A stretch of DNA of 64,000 bases. Origin: Phyllostachys edulis (taxonomy: Eukaryota; Streptophyta; Magnoliopsida; Poales; Poaceae). A program made the position numbers and the translations under genes. Positions 1-11,275 of this stretch are shown one piece after another; the stretch's first letter is position 1, and every line of letters begins with the position of its first letter. The notes beneath the pieces are model-generated. The model was not told the DNA's origin. It did not search any database and saw nothing but the letters and a program-made list of their open reading frames with translations. Location of the stretch: the NCBI GenBank assembly GCA_036346405.1, contig CM070562.1, positions 70,079,482 to 70,143,481 on the forward strand, given 5' to 3'.

Positions 1-720
1 TTTTTCACGGGCCTAAGGAGCGATACCCTTTGGTTCAAAAACTTTTATATTTCCTCCTCATGTCTTCGAGGAAACTGTGGCATTATTTTCAAGCGCACAA
101 GATAATTGTGCCGTCTGAGTTTCCCTTAGGAGTGGTCCTCCAGAACAGGGAAGCAGCGGGACGCATGGCAAAATGATCAGTAGAACTTGGAGAGTTCGAC
201 CTCTATTTCATGTACCGAATGGCCATTAAATCCCATATCTTGGTAGACTTTATCACCGAATGGACAAATCCTGAACCAGTTCAGGATCTCCACAACTAGT
301 TGACGATGTACTTTGACAAGTCACTTACATTAAGTGGCTCGAGGGCTGGGGTGGTCTTGGAATCTTCTACAGGAGAGATCTTAAAGTACGCTATTCAATT
401 ACATTTTCCTACCACTAACAATGTGGCAGAATACGAATGTTTGTTGGCTGGCATATGAGCAGCGAAAGCGCTCGGGATTCGACGACTACTCGTGAGAGGA
501 GACTCTCAACTAGTCGTGAATCAGGTAAAAAAAGAGTATCAGTGCTCTAATCTGACCACGTATCAGTACTTATCGGAAGTCAGAAGGCTTGAAAAGCATT
601 TTTTTCAGTTTCGAGTTACAATATACCCCTCGAAAGGATAATTTTTTTGCAGACCAGTTAGCTCGAATAGCCTCTTCCCGATCTCAAGTACCACAGGGAG
701 TCTTCTTAGAGTAGCTCTAG
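1..720 (+). pseudogene. T1 pol: RNase H end and second (additional) RNase H
   Basis: Positions 61-610 read as a Tat-type pol segment. First comes the end of the RT-linked RNase H (KLWHYFQAHK near 75-105). Then comes a second RNase H with a first Asp in TMYFDKS (near 305-325), Glu in VAEYECL (near 425-445) and Asp in RGDSQLV (near 497-517). This D-E-D set suits a type I RNase H fold and is the extra RNase H typical of Tat elements. In-frame stops break it, for example TGA near 175 and TAG near 297. Element D carries the homologous segment at 42,949-43,542. Family assignment is firm; activity is excluded by the stops. Confidence 0.8.
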
Positions 721-739
721 AAGTCGTCTCTGGTCGAAG

Positions 740-1794
740 CACCAGAAAAATCTCCTATTGAGATAGTCTCTTTAGAGTATGAGGATACTTAGATGAATCC
801 CATCTACGAGTATCTTCGGAAGGGTACATTACCCGATGATGATCTCGAGGCAAATCGTTTATCCTGTAAGGCCAACAAGTATACTTTGGTCGAAGGAGTC
901 CTCTATAAAAGAGGTACACAAGGGATTCTCATGCGATACCTATCACAGAAAGAAGGATTAAATCTTCTTCACGACATACACGGGAGCATCTATGGAACTC
1001 ATGCTTCTTATAAAACGCTGGTTGATAAGGTCTTCTGATAAGGTTTTTACTGGCCAGCGGCCCTTCATGGTGCCAAGAGTTGGTTAAAAAGTGTGTACAA
1101 TATTAGTTTCATAGCAGGCAAATACACCAAACGGCTCAGGCTTTGCAAACTATTCCTCTTTCATGGCCTTTTGTGACCTAGGGTCTCAATATCCTAGGAC
1201 CGTTCCCAAAAGCACCAAGAGGCTTCGAGTTCCCTTTTGTGGCTATTAATACGTTCACAAAATGGATCGAAGCCGAACCTATGACTGGGATAACAACGGA
1301 AGCCGCAAAAAGGTTCATGATGAGAAGTGTGATTACTCGATTTGGTGTTCCTAGCGAATAATTACAGACAATGATAAACAATTTTTGAGCACAAAATTTT
1401 AGAAATTTTGAGACGAGTTGGGTACCAAGTTATGTTATGCCTCTGTTGCCCATCCACGGAATAATAGGGCAGTCAAAACAGCAAATGGCCAAATAATGCA
1501 GAGCATAAAAACCCGAGTGTTCGACCAGCTCGTCAAGCGCTGGGGGGCTTGGGTATAAGAATTACCCTGAGTATTATGGGCAGTTCGCACGACTGCAAGT
1601 CGGGCTACAGGTAAGATGTCTTTTTTCCTAGTCTTTGGGGCTGAACCCATGCTTCCACTAGAACTAATGATCCGGTCGACAAGGGTCGAAACCTCAGCGA
1701 CTCTAACTAGGAACAACTTCGAGTGGATGACATCAACCTGCTCGAAGAGAAGAGGAATTAGGCCCTAATCCGTTCAGGGGTTTACCAACAAGCT
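740..1794 (+). pseudogene. T1 pol: integrase N-terminal and core part (broken)
   Basis: The reading frame 793-1,038 covers the start of a retroviral-type integrase: a linker with EYLRKG, then VLYKRGTQG and the His pair of the HHCC zinc-binding module (LLHDIHG...THASYKTL). The Cys pair that should follow near 1,080-1,110 is out of frame. Core-domain pieces follow in shifted frames: an FTKWIEAEP motif near 1,255-1,280 and ITRFGVP near 1,330-1,350. The catalytic region is therefore frameshifted and non-functional. The coding sequence is interrupted at about 1,794 by a solo LTR and resumes at 4,742 with the C-terminal domain. The match to the integrase of D is clear on both sides. Confidence 0.8.
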
Positions 1795-4741
1795 CGTTCG
1801 GACCCGAATTTACATTCAGACCCTCAGGTTTAACGACTAGCCGGGATCACGCTTAGTGCACAAGGGTAACAAAGGTGGAAATCGATCCATACAAGCTTAA
1901 TAATAACATAAACGAATAACTTTGATTAATAAATAATGGTTTTGACCTTAAGGTCGAAGTTTACATTTATTCAAGCCGCCAAGAGGCTAACAGAGAAAGA
2001 TAAACGGCAATGAAACAAACGGCGGTGGCACCCCATCGATTCGCCACAGCAACCGATCGATCAAGACCTCATGATCGTGCACCTTCAAGATACTCGTCCT
2101 CGAATGCTGGTGAAGACTCCTCCTCTGCTTGATTCGTCAAAACAAGCGTGAGTACACAACCGTACTCGCAAGCCACACCACAGAGATGCAAAATATACAT
2201 GCTGGCTTTATACAAGGGAAAGGCATTCTGTGGCTCTTTTGCAGAAATGCAACTTTTGCAGTTGAATACAATTAATAGATTGAAAACAAGTAAAACAAAT
2301 AGACAATAATAATTTAACAATTTATTTCACAAAGATGCACACAGCCTAAACAATTTTAGCACATAGCTGGATGATTTAAACCACACAGCTCCCTTCCCAC
2401 ACAGATTTATGAAGATCTACCCCTAGTGTGAAATCCCCGAGCATTGTCCATGACCGCGGACGTGGCTATTCGAATAGTTTACACTCTGCAGAGGTTGTAC
2501 ACTTTACCCACAAGATACAATTAGTGTAGCTAGCACTAATCATAACAAAGCATTTCGGACATTCATCTTATTATGCTAGGCCCGTCCCATAACAGCATGT
2601 GGTCGCATGTGGGGCTCAGTTCAATGGCGCACATGGTGAGGTCCTTAATTGACCAAGGCAAGACTACCACCATCCCTATGCACACAGCTTATCAAACCCA
2701 TGCACACAGCTCCACCAAAATAGCACATGACCCACCATATCACACAAGATCCACCACTTGCCTCGGTCTAAATCATTTCCCACCTAGTTGGTTTTAAGTG
2801 CAACACATGCTTTACAACACATAGTGCACACAGCTTTTATCACATAGTTGCATATTCACTTAATCAAATTATAATAGCAATCTACATGACAAGTGATTCG
2901 TGGCATGGCTAAGCAATCTAATCGACTAACCAACCCACGTTGGTGCTACAATATACCAACTAATATCAACTATGGTGACAAAGAATTTAGACATAGCAAT
3001 TTACAAGGAAGGCATAACAATTAGGAATTTACATCTACACCCAAAAACATTTAAATAATTACTTGAATTAAAATGCAATAATTAAAATTAAAATACTTTT
3101 AGCAAACTGGGAATCAAGATGGTCAAAGGTATAGCTTGCCTTGAAAAGGATCTAGGAATTGATCTTGGTCTTGAAAGGTCCTTCTTCTTCAACTCTTCCA
3201 AAGAAATACGTCAAGTCTAATCGCAAACGAGACAAACAAACAAACTAAATAAATAACAGAAGCAAATAACTCCAATAAAATAATTAAAAATCTCCAATAG
3301 ATAGATATGGATTTTAGACGAATTTAGAAATTTGAATGGATGAATTTGGAGTTAGGATGCAAAAGATATGGGGTTTCAAAGTTTAAATTTAAAGAAAACC
3401 CTAAAATTGATTTCTCGAATTCCGGATTATTTCTTAATGAGAAAAATCGAATATTGCGTCGACATGACATCAGCATGACGTCAGCCCCGGGAATTTCGGA
3501 AAAGAAATAATAAAAGGAAATCGACATGTGGGGCCCACATGTCGCTGGCAACTCACAGTGGACCAAGTCCACCGAGCCTCTGATCTGGTCATCTGGTGGC
3601 GACCTTTGGCGTGGTGGCGCTGACGCGGCGCGCCATGCGCCACGCTGGCGTGCTACTTGAGGCGATGGCGATGAGGCGGAGGGTGGCGTGGGCGGTGGCG
3701 GCGGCAAGATGGACCCAATGGTCCCCGTGAACAGCGGCTCCCATGAGGTGGGTGGCACCGGCGTGTAGGGATGCGAAGGGATCACGGGTGGGTTCACGGG
3801 TGCTCAGGACGACTGTGGCGGCCGTGGCGAGGTGGAGCGGTGGCGGCTACTGGGCTCGGCAGCGGCAGCGCTAGGGTGATGCTCCGGTGAAACGAAGGTG
3901 TCCCTTGGCTCCCTTGCTCACGCGATGTCGGCGGCAAAGCGCCGAGGCTCCGGCTTTTGCCAGCTTAATTGCTCGTCGGAGAAGGTGGCGGCGGAGATTA
4001 GATCTACTGGTTTTGTGGCGGCTAGGTTAGGCACTGGCGAGGTGGCGGAGAAAGGAAGCGGAGGCAAGGGCTTCCTCCCTTTATAGAGGCGGCTCGGGGC
4101 GTCTAGGCACGGACGCCTAAACGGCATGCAGCGGCTCAAACCAACTCTGATTTAAATCGGAGATGATGAACAAGAATCAGGGGTGGGGCCCGCTTGTCGA
4201 TGGTGGGGCTCAAGGCGGCGTGAGGAGAAAGGGTCTTTGCGAGGTGCGCGAGTCGGCGAGGATCTGAGCGTCCAACTCAGATCGGACGGTGGAGATTGAA
4301 GCGGAGCGCGAGGAGAGAGGGAGAGAGAGCGGGGCGCGCGCGCCGGCGAGATCGCCGTCCAGTGCTGATCCAACGGTGGAGGATGGATGGGCTGCATGCT
4401 GTTCGGGCCGAACAGAGAGGGCTTAGGTTTAGCCCAAGCATCTTGTTGGAGATTTTAAATAGGTTTTTCTTTTTAAGAAATTACGTAAATTCGAATAAGC
4501 AATGGAAATTAGTAAATGAACTTGGAAAAATTCTAAAATTTTAAAATATATCCAAGCTCATAGAATCCAAATAAAATAGTTTTGACCATTGTTCATGTTG
4601 ACTTTAGTCATATTAAATTGTTTTGTTGCACAAAGTCCAATATTAAGCTTTTAAATTAAATTCAAATAAATCCAAATAGTGAATTTTCTCCCTACTAACT
4701 ATTCAAAAGGTTTTTAAAGCTCTGAAAATTGGGATGTTACA
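1795..4741 (-). mobile_element. Solo LTR of a chromovirus (Tekay/RIRE-type), minus strand
   Basis: About 2.95 kb with no gag or pol sits inside the T1 integrase. On the minus strand it starts TGTAACATCCC at 4,741, like the LTR starts of C and F (TGTAAC). It contains the block around 2,450-2,490 (reverse of ...CTATTCGAATAGCC...) shared with the C and F LTRs. Flanks resemble a 5-bp duplication, AAGCT at 1,790-1,794 and AAGCC at 4,742-4,746, with one mismatch. A minus-strand LTR alone between such repeats is a solo LTR from LTR-LTR recombination. The left end is blurred by a few changed bases. Open frames in its GC-rich middle (3,530-4,330) are not considered genes. Confidence 0.75.
4080..4086 (-). 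promoter_or_regulatory. TATA box of the solo LTR
   Basis: CTATAAA on the minus strand, about 655 bp inside the LTR start, in a GC-rich setting. This is a normal place for the U3/R promoter of a 3 kb chromovirus LTR. It would drive transcription leftward through T1 sequence. Confidence 0.5.
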
Positions 4742-4978
4742 AAGCCCTGCGCAAATACTACGATCATGAGGTCTAACCTCGCAGCCTTGCTGTAGGTGAC
4801 TTGGTATTAAAGAAGATTCAATCCCAGTCTAATCAGAATAAGCTTTCCTCCCAAGTGGGAAGGTCCTTACACAGTGGTCGAAGTTACGCGACCAGGATCG
4901 GTACGACTAGCAATGGAAGACAGCCAAGTTCTCTCCAATTCTTGGAACATCGACCAGTTACGCAAATTGTATATGTAA
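4742..4978 (+). pseudogene. T1 pol: integrase C-terminal domain
   Basis: This resumes the integrase after the solo LTR. It reads PRSLAVGDLVLKK, then in another frame WEGPYTVVEVTRPGS and NIDQLRKLYM followed by TAA at 4,976-4,978. This is the usual end of Tat integrases (the G-D-V-L and W-E-G-P-Y motifs). The ends of D (41,491) and E (about 32,314) match residue for residue in layout. At least one frameshift near 4,850 and one stop near 4,775 are present. Confidence 0.8.
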
Positions 4979-5880
4979 CTCCTTACTCTATCAATAAAGT
5001 TTCAGGTTTCTTCACTCTTTATTGTCTTTTATTGAGTAGTGCTTTGATAGTCTTTTGATCATTTTTACACACTCAGTTTTTCTTACACTGGTCGAAGGGA
5101 GGCAACATCACCTAGTCGAAGTCTTTCCTCTTTGCACGTGGTCTTGCCCACTAGAAGGAACTTTCTAGTGTCGACTTGTTCCTAACTTTTGCTGCCAATG
5201 CAAACAAACTAGGTTCAACAAATCTGTTCGAAACATTCTGAAGTCAGCTCTTTTAACCTTAGTTTTTTTTTTACTTTTGAAAAATTCACTAAGTGTAGTA
5301 TTTAAACTGGTCAGAGAAAGACACAACACCTAGTCGAAGTCTTTCCTCTCTATATGTGGTCCTGCCCACTAGAAGGAACTTCCAAGCGTCGTACTATTTC
5401 TAACTCTCGCTATCAGGGCCGAGCAACTTGAGTTTACTGGAAAAGGTCAAATGAACTTTTAAGGCACTCCGTAGAGTTTATCTTACTCATGTTGATGCTC
5501 TTGATTTAATTAGTATGGTCGAAGAATGTAGCTTCACTAGTCGAAGTCTTTCCTTTCTGCACGTGGTCTTGCCCCACTAGAAGGAACTTCCTAGTGTCTA
5601 TCTGTTACTACACTTTTACGATCAGAACATGACAATCAAGATCGACAACATAAGTAGGACAAACTGTTTTTTTAAGCAAACCCTTATATACACTATTTAC
5701 TTAGTTTATCTAAATAAACTAAGGAAATAGTCGAGGGCTAGGATAAAGCCATTAATATGACTTCAATTCTTATTCTTAAATTTAATTTTCTTTTTCTATT
5801 CATTATCTTATGAGTTGCTAACTACTCGACAAGATAGTTTGCAGGAAAAAGAAGCTTTATATTTATAAGCAAAATAGTTG
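4979..5880 (+). repeat. T1 3' spacer with three repeated units
   Basis: The non-coding spacer between pol and the antisense gene holds three copies, starting near 5,111, 5,329 and 5,536, of a block beginning CTAGTCGAAGTCTTTCC. Each continues through a conserved GTGGTC...GCCC.ACTAGAAGGAACTT segment. Spacing is about 210-220 bp. E has three such units (near 32,446, 32,702 and 32,909) and D has one degenerate copy near 41,040-41,105. No gene is seen. Confidence 0.75.
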
Positions 5881-5904
5881 TCTTTACAAGTTTTCCTATT
5901 TACA

Positions 5905-6600
5905 ATCTACTCTGATGAAGGAGATTCGATCTGCATCTCCTCTGCGACCTTTTGGCTGACTAGCTCTACCTCTTCGATTAGACGATTTGCTTCTGCTTCA
6001 GAGCAGTCAAAGTCATCATCGATTGGTTGAAGGCTGAGATTTTGGTCGCGTGCCTTAAATTTTTCTAAGGCATAGCTCACTATACTTTCGACCACCTCTC
6101 TCAGTGAGTCAGCCTGATTGGTCTTCAGAGTAGTTATCGGCTCCCCTAAGGCTCCGACTTGCTGTCCAACAGTACTCGAGTAAACAGCTATGGTGTCTTC
6201 AAGAGAAGTAACTTCCTCAACAACAAGTTCACCAAGTACGTTGTTTAGAAGTGAGATGTTGTCTTGAAGGTTGATCTTTAACGACTTTGTCTCCTTCTGA
6301 CTACGACTCGAGGCTTCGTGGAGTCGCTTGATTTCGACTGCTTGCTCTGAAATAGAGTACGACTAGTCAGAAGCATATCCCTGAACAACTCGTATGTAAC
6401 ACTAGTCGTGGGTAAAGAGTTACTTACCCACCAGTCGAGAGTCAAGTTGCTTGATTTCGTTGTCGTGGGAGATATCCTTCTTCGCAAATTACTCTTCCCA
6501 CAACTTTATCACCAGGTCTTTTTCTTTGGCGGAATGGGATAGCTCATGAACAACCAAGGCCTTTTTATTGACCTCAGTTTGGAGCTTACCCATTTCGACC
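5905..6600 (-). pseudogene. T1 antisense accessory gene, last two exons
   Basis: On the minus strand, exon 6,600-6,428 is joined by a clear intron (6,427-6,347; donor GTAAGT, acceptor TTTCAG) to a last exon, 6,346-5,905, ending in TAG. The last exon is fully open for about 147 codons. The encoded protein is rich in Glu, Lys, Leu and Gln with heptad-like spacing (coiled coil). It ends in a tail with KFKARD, FDCSEAEANRL and KVAEEMQ that matches the end of the D gene at 40,505. The intron position and phase (split codon G|AG) are the same in D and E. The upstream exon has one TAA stop and is cut at 6,600 by the copia LTR. Antisense genes in Tat elements are known (for example gene23 of Grande); the product's role is unknown. 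Confidence 0.8.
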
Positions 6601-6713
6601 TGTAGGACCGGAAAGACAACTAGAGGGGGTGAATAGGAGCTTTAACAATTTTTGCAACCCCTCAATGAAATAGTAACACAAAGCATGAAGTTCTGCTGAT
6701 GAAATCTCAAAGT

Positions 6714-8640
6714 GCGGTACTACCGCCATTGATGGTGCGGTACTACCGCTTCTCATGATTTTCTTCCTGACAGTAGAGATTCAAACCTAAACAATGATCA
6801 ACTTGAATTCTATCCAACCAAACCCTATCAAACTTGAAACATAACATCTAGAGGATAACTCTAACCTATTCCAATCATCTATTCAACAGATCCACATCAA
6901 AGACTTGACCTTTATCAGATTTTGTAAAGATCGGTTCAAAGACAGGTCAAGAACTCAAATCTGATCTTAGGCTTGCTTGTGGGCTATGGATGATCAAGAT
7001 GACCTTACATGGTCTCCCACAAGTCACAGCAAGCAAGATCAACAAAAGGAATCAACAGAAACAGAATGGATCATCAAAAGCATCAAAACATCAAAGTAGA
7101 GTGCAAAAACAAAGAGAACTCAACTTGGAGAAATTTCATGGATTGATTGAAGATAAGAGATTTGAGGTTTACAGCCACTCCACACTTGGAGGATAAAACT
7201 CAATACATGAGCAGCACTCAATCCATCTCCTAAACCCTAGCTCTCCTTTTCTCTCAAAACCCTAAGAGAGTCTCCTGGAAAACGCACACCACTGCTGGAA
7301 CAGCACACAAGGGTTTATATAGTGGAGGCTAAGCATCTAGGGAATATTCCACTTAGGGCACCCATCAAACCCTAACACACAATGGGTTAACTCACGCACG
7401 CATCTCAAAGTGTCGTCTTCACGTCTTCATAACCTAAACCGCTTTTCCACGCGTCGCGGTTCAGTCGGAGGTCACCAAGGCGGTATTAGGTGAAATGACC
7501 AAAATACCCCTTCTCGATCCTTCTCCACGGAGCGAGTCCAATCTTGTCGAAGCAATCGCCTGCTTCGCCACGTGTAGGTTGATCAACGGCTCTCATCATG
7601 TCGACAAGTCTCTCCCGTCCGGATCCCATCGGAACCTCCAAGGCACTTGCACCGACCCCCGCGCCGCTTGATCCAACCAGCTGCATCGAACTGCCCGTTC
7701 GATCCACCTCGTCTATTCTGCGTCATGCTTGAGTCACTTGACCTCACTCGGCATCCATGATCGCTCTGGACCTCAGCTTTCCAAGCTTAGTCCCAATCCA
7801 CCTTGCCGTTGACCTGTAAGCCATCTGCACAACAATAGACAGAGAAATCGTTTCCGGGAACAAGTTCTTTACAACTTGACCCACGTTAGCTCAAAACATG
7901 CAATATGCAACACATATGCATTAACAAACAAGGATATGACCAATCCCTAACTCAATTCTCTGAAAGAAACAAGGATAACCAAAATTCTCAGTAAATGCGG
8001 TACTACCGCCATGTAACACCCTAAGACTATCAGATCACGGTAGTACTCTCTCAAAGATTCTTGATCGTCGCTCTCAAGAATTCCCAAAAACTCCAAAAAA
8101 CAAGCTCTCTGGAAATTCCATACCGCAGTCAAAAAGGTCATACTGACAAATGGTAATACCGCCACATAAAACGTGGTCATACCGTTCTCAAGAAAATCCA
8201 ATACCAAATGCACTCATTCTGGTTTTTCACAACCGTCAACTAGAGAACGGAATTACCGATCCGCGGTAGTACCGCTTCTCGAAAATCCGCAAAAGACTCA
8301 AAACAACGCATCTTGCCACGTGGACGCTCAAGATTAACCGGCCGATCGGACTGCACCTCAAAACCGTCGGATCCTGTGCACTGTTCAAAGTCCGAACGTT
8401 TCTCGCAATCTAGACCATTGGATCAAGATCTAATGGTTAGAGCAAAACCCACGTTCAAGACCTAGACAAGCGGTAGTTCCGTTCCAACCAACGGTCGTAC
8501 CGTTACTTCCAAGCCGGTACTACTGATGCCATAAAATCGCCACGCTCTCACAAGCCTCCGGTAGCACCGCTCTACTTAAGCCGGTCGATCTGCCATGCAG
8601 TATTACTGCGGTTAACACACCGGTACTACCGATTATCCTG
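6714..8640. repeat. Palindrome family GCGGTACTACCGC in the Sv LTR
   Basis: Exact or near-exact palindromes occur at 6,714-6,726, 6,737-6,749, 7,997-8,009, 8,263-8,275 and 8,470-8,482, with looser copies near 8,040, 8,514, 8,560, 8,600 and 8,622. Most lie in U3, upstream of the TATA box. Repeated palindromes are a known feature of Sirevirus LTRs and may be protein-binding sites. Confidence 0.75.
7311..7323 (-). promoter_or_regulatory. TATA box of the Sv LTR
   Basis: The minus strand reads ACTATATAAACCC here, the only strong TATA-like site in the LTR. It lies about 1.4 kb inside the LTR start and about 0.7 kb before its end. It fits the U3/R boundary of a long copia LTR. Confidence 0.55.
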
Positions 8641-8747
8641 ACACTTTACTGAAACTTTCTGAAAAACAGGAATTCCAACAAACGTTCAACCAAATTGCCA
8701 AGTGTAACATCACTTAGGTTCATAAGCATATCCTCATGGTGTTCACA

Positions 8748-10146
8748 ATCTCCCCCTTGATGAACACATTGGCAATTTCCCAAAAATGAATGTTTTGAGG
8801 TTTGAAAGAAAAGAAAACAGTATTTAGCACAAAGGCACAACTTGGTCCTGGAAGCAAGTGAATGCAAGGAAATGACCAAGTTGGCTTCAGAAAGGCTTCA
8901 GCAAGTGAGATATGGCAGAGGAAGCAGAGAGAGCTTCCGATTCCAGAAAATCTCACTCAAGGTCCATATGAAAGAACAAGTGTTCTATTTGACCTTTCAG
9001 AAAATGCACAGAGAGCATCCAAAACAGCATTTTTGTCAATTTTTCTCCCCCTTTGACAATGGAGTCATCAAGTTGCATGAAGGAAGATAGAGCATAAATG
9101 ACATGGAATGGCTGCAGTTTTTAATTGTTCAGTTTTTCAGTTTTTTTTAATATTAAATTGAGCAAAAGGAACCATGAAGATTATCCAAGAGGATTGTACA
9201 AATATTACACCAAGCCATATTATGTGAAGAAACTATGTTTAATTATGGCAAAACATGTACAACAAAACTAAGGCCAAAATAGCAAGAATCTGAGATTAAA
9301 AGAATTGTAGCATGACAATGTGCTCAAGATCATAGTTTCACTAAAGGTATCCAAAAATGAGTCAAGCCATGTCTATAAGCAAAATGGAGCCCAGAAACTA
9401 AAAAAAATGAGTCAATCTTTGAGCATTTTGAGTTCAATTTTGAATCAGTTCGTTCAAGCAATTGGAATTTAGCACTTTGAGTACTTTGCTGAAAAGGATT
9501 GGTTTTATCTTAGTAAAGCAAGTCCTAGACTATGAGCCATCCACAACTGCCTCGTAAGCTTCAACCAATTGCCAATTTATTTTCTTAGCATTGTGCTAGA
9601 TCTCAAGCCTTGCCACGACCATCCCAAGCAAGAAGCTTAAGAGAGTGATCTAGGTCATCCAAAGCTCCCCCTGAGTTCATGCCTAGTGCAATGGCAAGCC
9701 GTCTCATGAGAAAGAATTGGTGAGATCAGTTTTTTTGCACAGAAAAACTCATTTTTCATTTGCTTGACTTAAGAATTATCATAGCTCAATTTAAAACTCA
9801 GAATAAGTTCAAGACTCAATTTCGCCTATATGACATGGCATGAATCATGAGAGGATTACTATAGCAAAACTAGTCACAAGATTCAACAAGTTATGTTTTG
9901 ATTCAATTTGCTCACAGATAATAAAGCTAGCATGGCAAAAACTAAGCTATACATAAATAGCCATAAAAGAAATCTAGCAAACTAGCACAAGACATGGCAG
10001 GATATAAAGCATGAAAGTAAGTCATACAAGGATAATAATCAAAGCTCCATGGATATATATTACAATGCAAGTTGCTGAATTTTAAAATGCATTATGATAC
10101 GATGAATGCAAAAGAGCAAACTCCCCCTCAAAACAGGCCAAGAGGA
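8748..10146 (-). other. Sv 3' internal spacer with multiplied polypurine tracts
   Basis: The 1.4 kb between the pol stop and the LTR has no long minus-strand frame and no env-like gene. AGGGGGAG (plus-strand CTCCCCCT) occurs at 8,749-8,756 next to the LTR, where it is the likely working tract. It recurs near 9,045-9,052, 9,665-9,672 and 10,121-10,128. Multiplied polypurine tracts are described for Sireviruses. Confidence 0.75.
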
Positions 10147-11275
10147 CTAATAACCCTCCAACTCTCCCCGCAGAAAAGTAAAACGAGAAGAATCAAGAGC
10201 TTTAGTGAAAATATCCGCAATCTGCTGCTCGGACTCTACAAAATGAAGCACAACATCACCTTTCTCAACATGGTCTCTAAGGAAATGATATCTAACGTCA
10301 ATGTGCTTAGTCCGTGAATGTTGCACTGGGTTTTTGGCAATGTTAATGGCAGAAGTGTTGTCACAGAAAAGAGGAACACTACCCAAAGACAACCCATAGT
10401 CCCGAAGAGTAGATAAGATCCAGAGAATCTAAGAGTAACTACTGGCTGCAGCTACATACTCGACCTCGGCAGTGGACTGTGTAACAGAGGACTGTTTCTT
10501 AGATGACCAAGAGATAAGAGATGTGCATAAGAAATGATAAGTACCAGAAGTACTCTTTCTATCCACTCTACACCCTGCAAAATCAGCATCAGAAAAAGCC
10601 CGAATAAAGAGAGCAGAATCAGAAGAATACCAGAGTCCAAAGTCAATAGTGTCTTGGAGATACATGAATATGCGACGCACTGCTTGACGATGAGAGGCTC
10701 GAGGGGAAGCTCGAAATCGGCGCCTGAGACACCTGACAAATTGTATGTCCGGCCTCGAAGCCGTGAGGTAGAGGAGGGAGCCGATCATGCTGCGGTACTC
10801 CTTCTGGTCCACGGGCTCTCCATCCTCATCAAGGTCCAGCACGGTGGTTGTGGCAATAGGAGTAGACATTGACCATCGCTTCCCATGTCGGGTTACCAAG
10901 AAGGTCCTTTGTGTACTTACTTTGATGAATGAAGGTGCCTTCTTTCAGTTGCTTGACTTGAAGACCAAGGAAGAAGGTCAATTCACCCATCATGCTCATC
11001 TCGAACTCCCTGCTCATAGAATCTGAAAATCTGGACACCAAAGCATGAGAAGAACCACCGAATATGATATCATCCACATAAATCTGAACCAATAAAAAGT
11101 CAGTGCCATGCCTGAGAGTAAACAAGGTTTTATCAACCATTCCCATTTTAAAATCATTTTTAAGCAAGAAACTCTTAAGCCTATTATACCAAGCTCTAGG
11201 GGCTTGCTTCAATCCATACAGGGCTTTGGAGAGTTTAAAAACATGGTTTGGGAACTTGGGATTTTTAAAACCAAG
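10147..11275 (-). pseudogene. Sv pol: copia reverse transcriptase and RNase H
   Basis: Read leftward from 11,275: [17 protein letters not shown], then the catalytic YVDD (codons at 11,069-11,080) and FFLGLQVKQ. After a frameshift near 10,880 come the connection motifs SMIGSLLYLTASRPDI and the RNase H region, with Asp in SDADFAGC, STSGTYHF and a TAEVEY glutamate motif. DNTSAI, RTKHIDVRYHF and ADIFTKAL follow. This is the standard order of Ty1/copia pol. A TAG near 10,429 and the frameshift near 10,880 break it. The 5' part of RT, integrase, protease and gag are missing. Its first codons are fused in frame to gypsy RNase H of Tk1. Confidence 0.9.

Larger units (their letters stand above)
1..6600 (+). 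mobile_element. T1: Tat-lineage Ty3/gypsy element, 3' half
   Basis: The order is RNase H end, a second RNase H, integrase, a repeat-bearing 3' spacer, then a minus-strand accessory gene. This is the layout of the Tat lineage, and the same order is seen in elements D and E of this window. The left end runs off the window, so gag, protease, most of RT and the 5' LTR are not seen. The integrase is split at 1,794/4,742 by a solo LTR. The right end stops abruptly at 6,600, where the copia LTR begins, so the 3' LTR is also absent. The insertion point lies inside a coiled-coil exon of the accessory gene. Confidence 0.85.
6601..8747 (-). repeat. Sv 3' LTR
   Basis: On the minus strand the LTR starts TGTGAACACC at 8,747, just after a polypurine tract. 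It ends ...CCTACA at 6,601, giving TG...CA termini and 2,147 bp. U3 holds many copies of a CGGTACTACCG-type palindrome, and the R/U5 end contains CACCCCCTCTAGT. Length and motifs agree with Sireviruses. Small open frames inside are LTR sequence, not genes. Confidence 0.85.
6601..11275 (-). mobile_element. Sv: Sirevirus-type Ty1/copia element, 3' part
   Basis: Read on the minus strand: truncated RT with YVDD, RNase H, a 1.4 kb spacer with several polypurine tracts, and a 2.15 kb LTR. The LTR end carries the ACTAGAGGGGGTGAATAGG-like stretch typical of Sirevirus LTRs. The right edge at about 11,275 is a direct fusion to gypsy RNase H, so gag, integrase and the 5' LTR are lost. The left neighbour is T1, whose last 5 bp before the LTR are CGACC (6,596-6,600); no partner duplication is visible because the right end is deleted. 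Confidence 0.85.

Noticed and set aside
3324..3797. Minus-strand frame of 157 codons, Pro/Ser-rich
   Set aside because: Inside the GC-rich part of the solo LTR. No domain, and such frames are common in these LTRs.
8842..9090. Plus-strand frames of 64-82 codons as a possible env-like gene
   Set aside because: Wrong strand for Sv, no membrane segment or homologue; the region is spacer with polypurine tracts.
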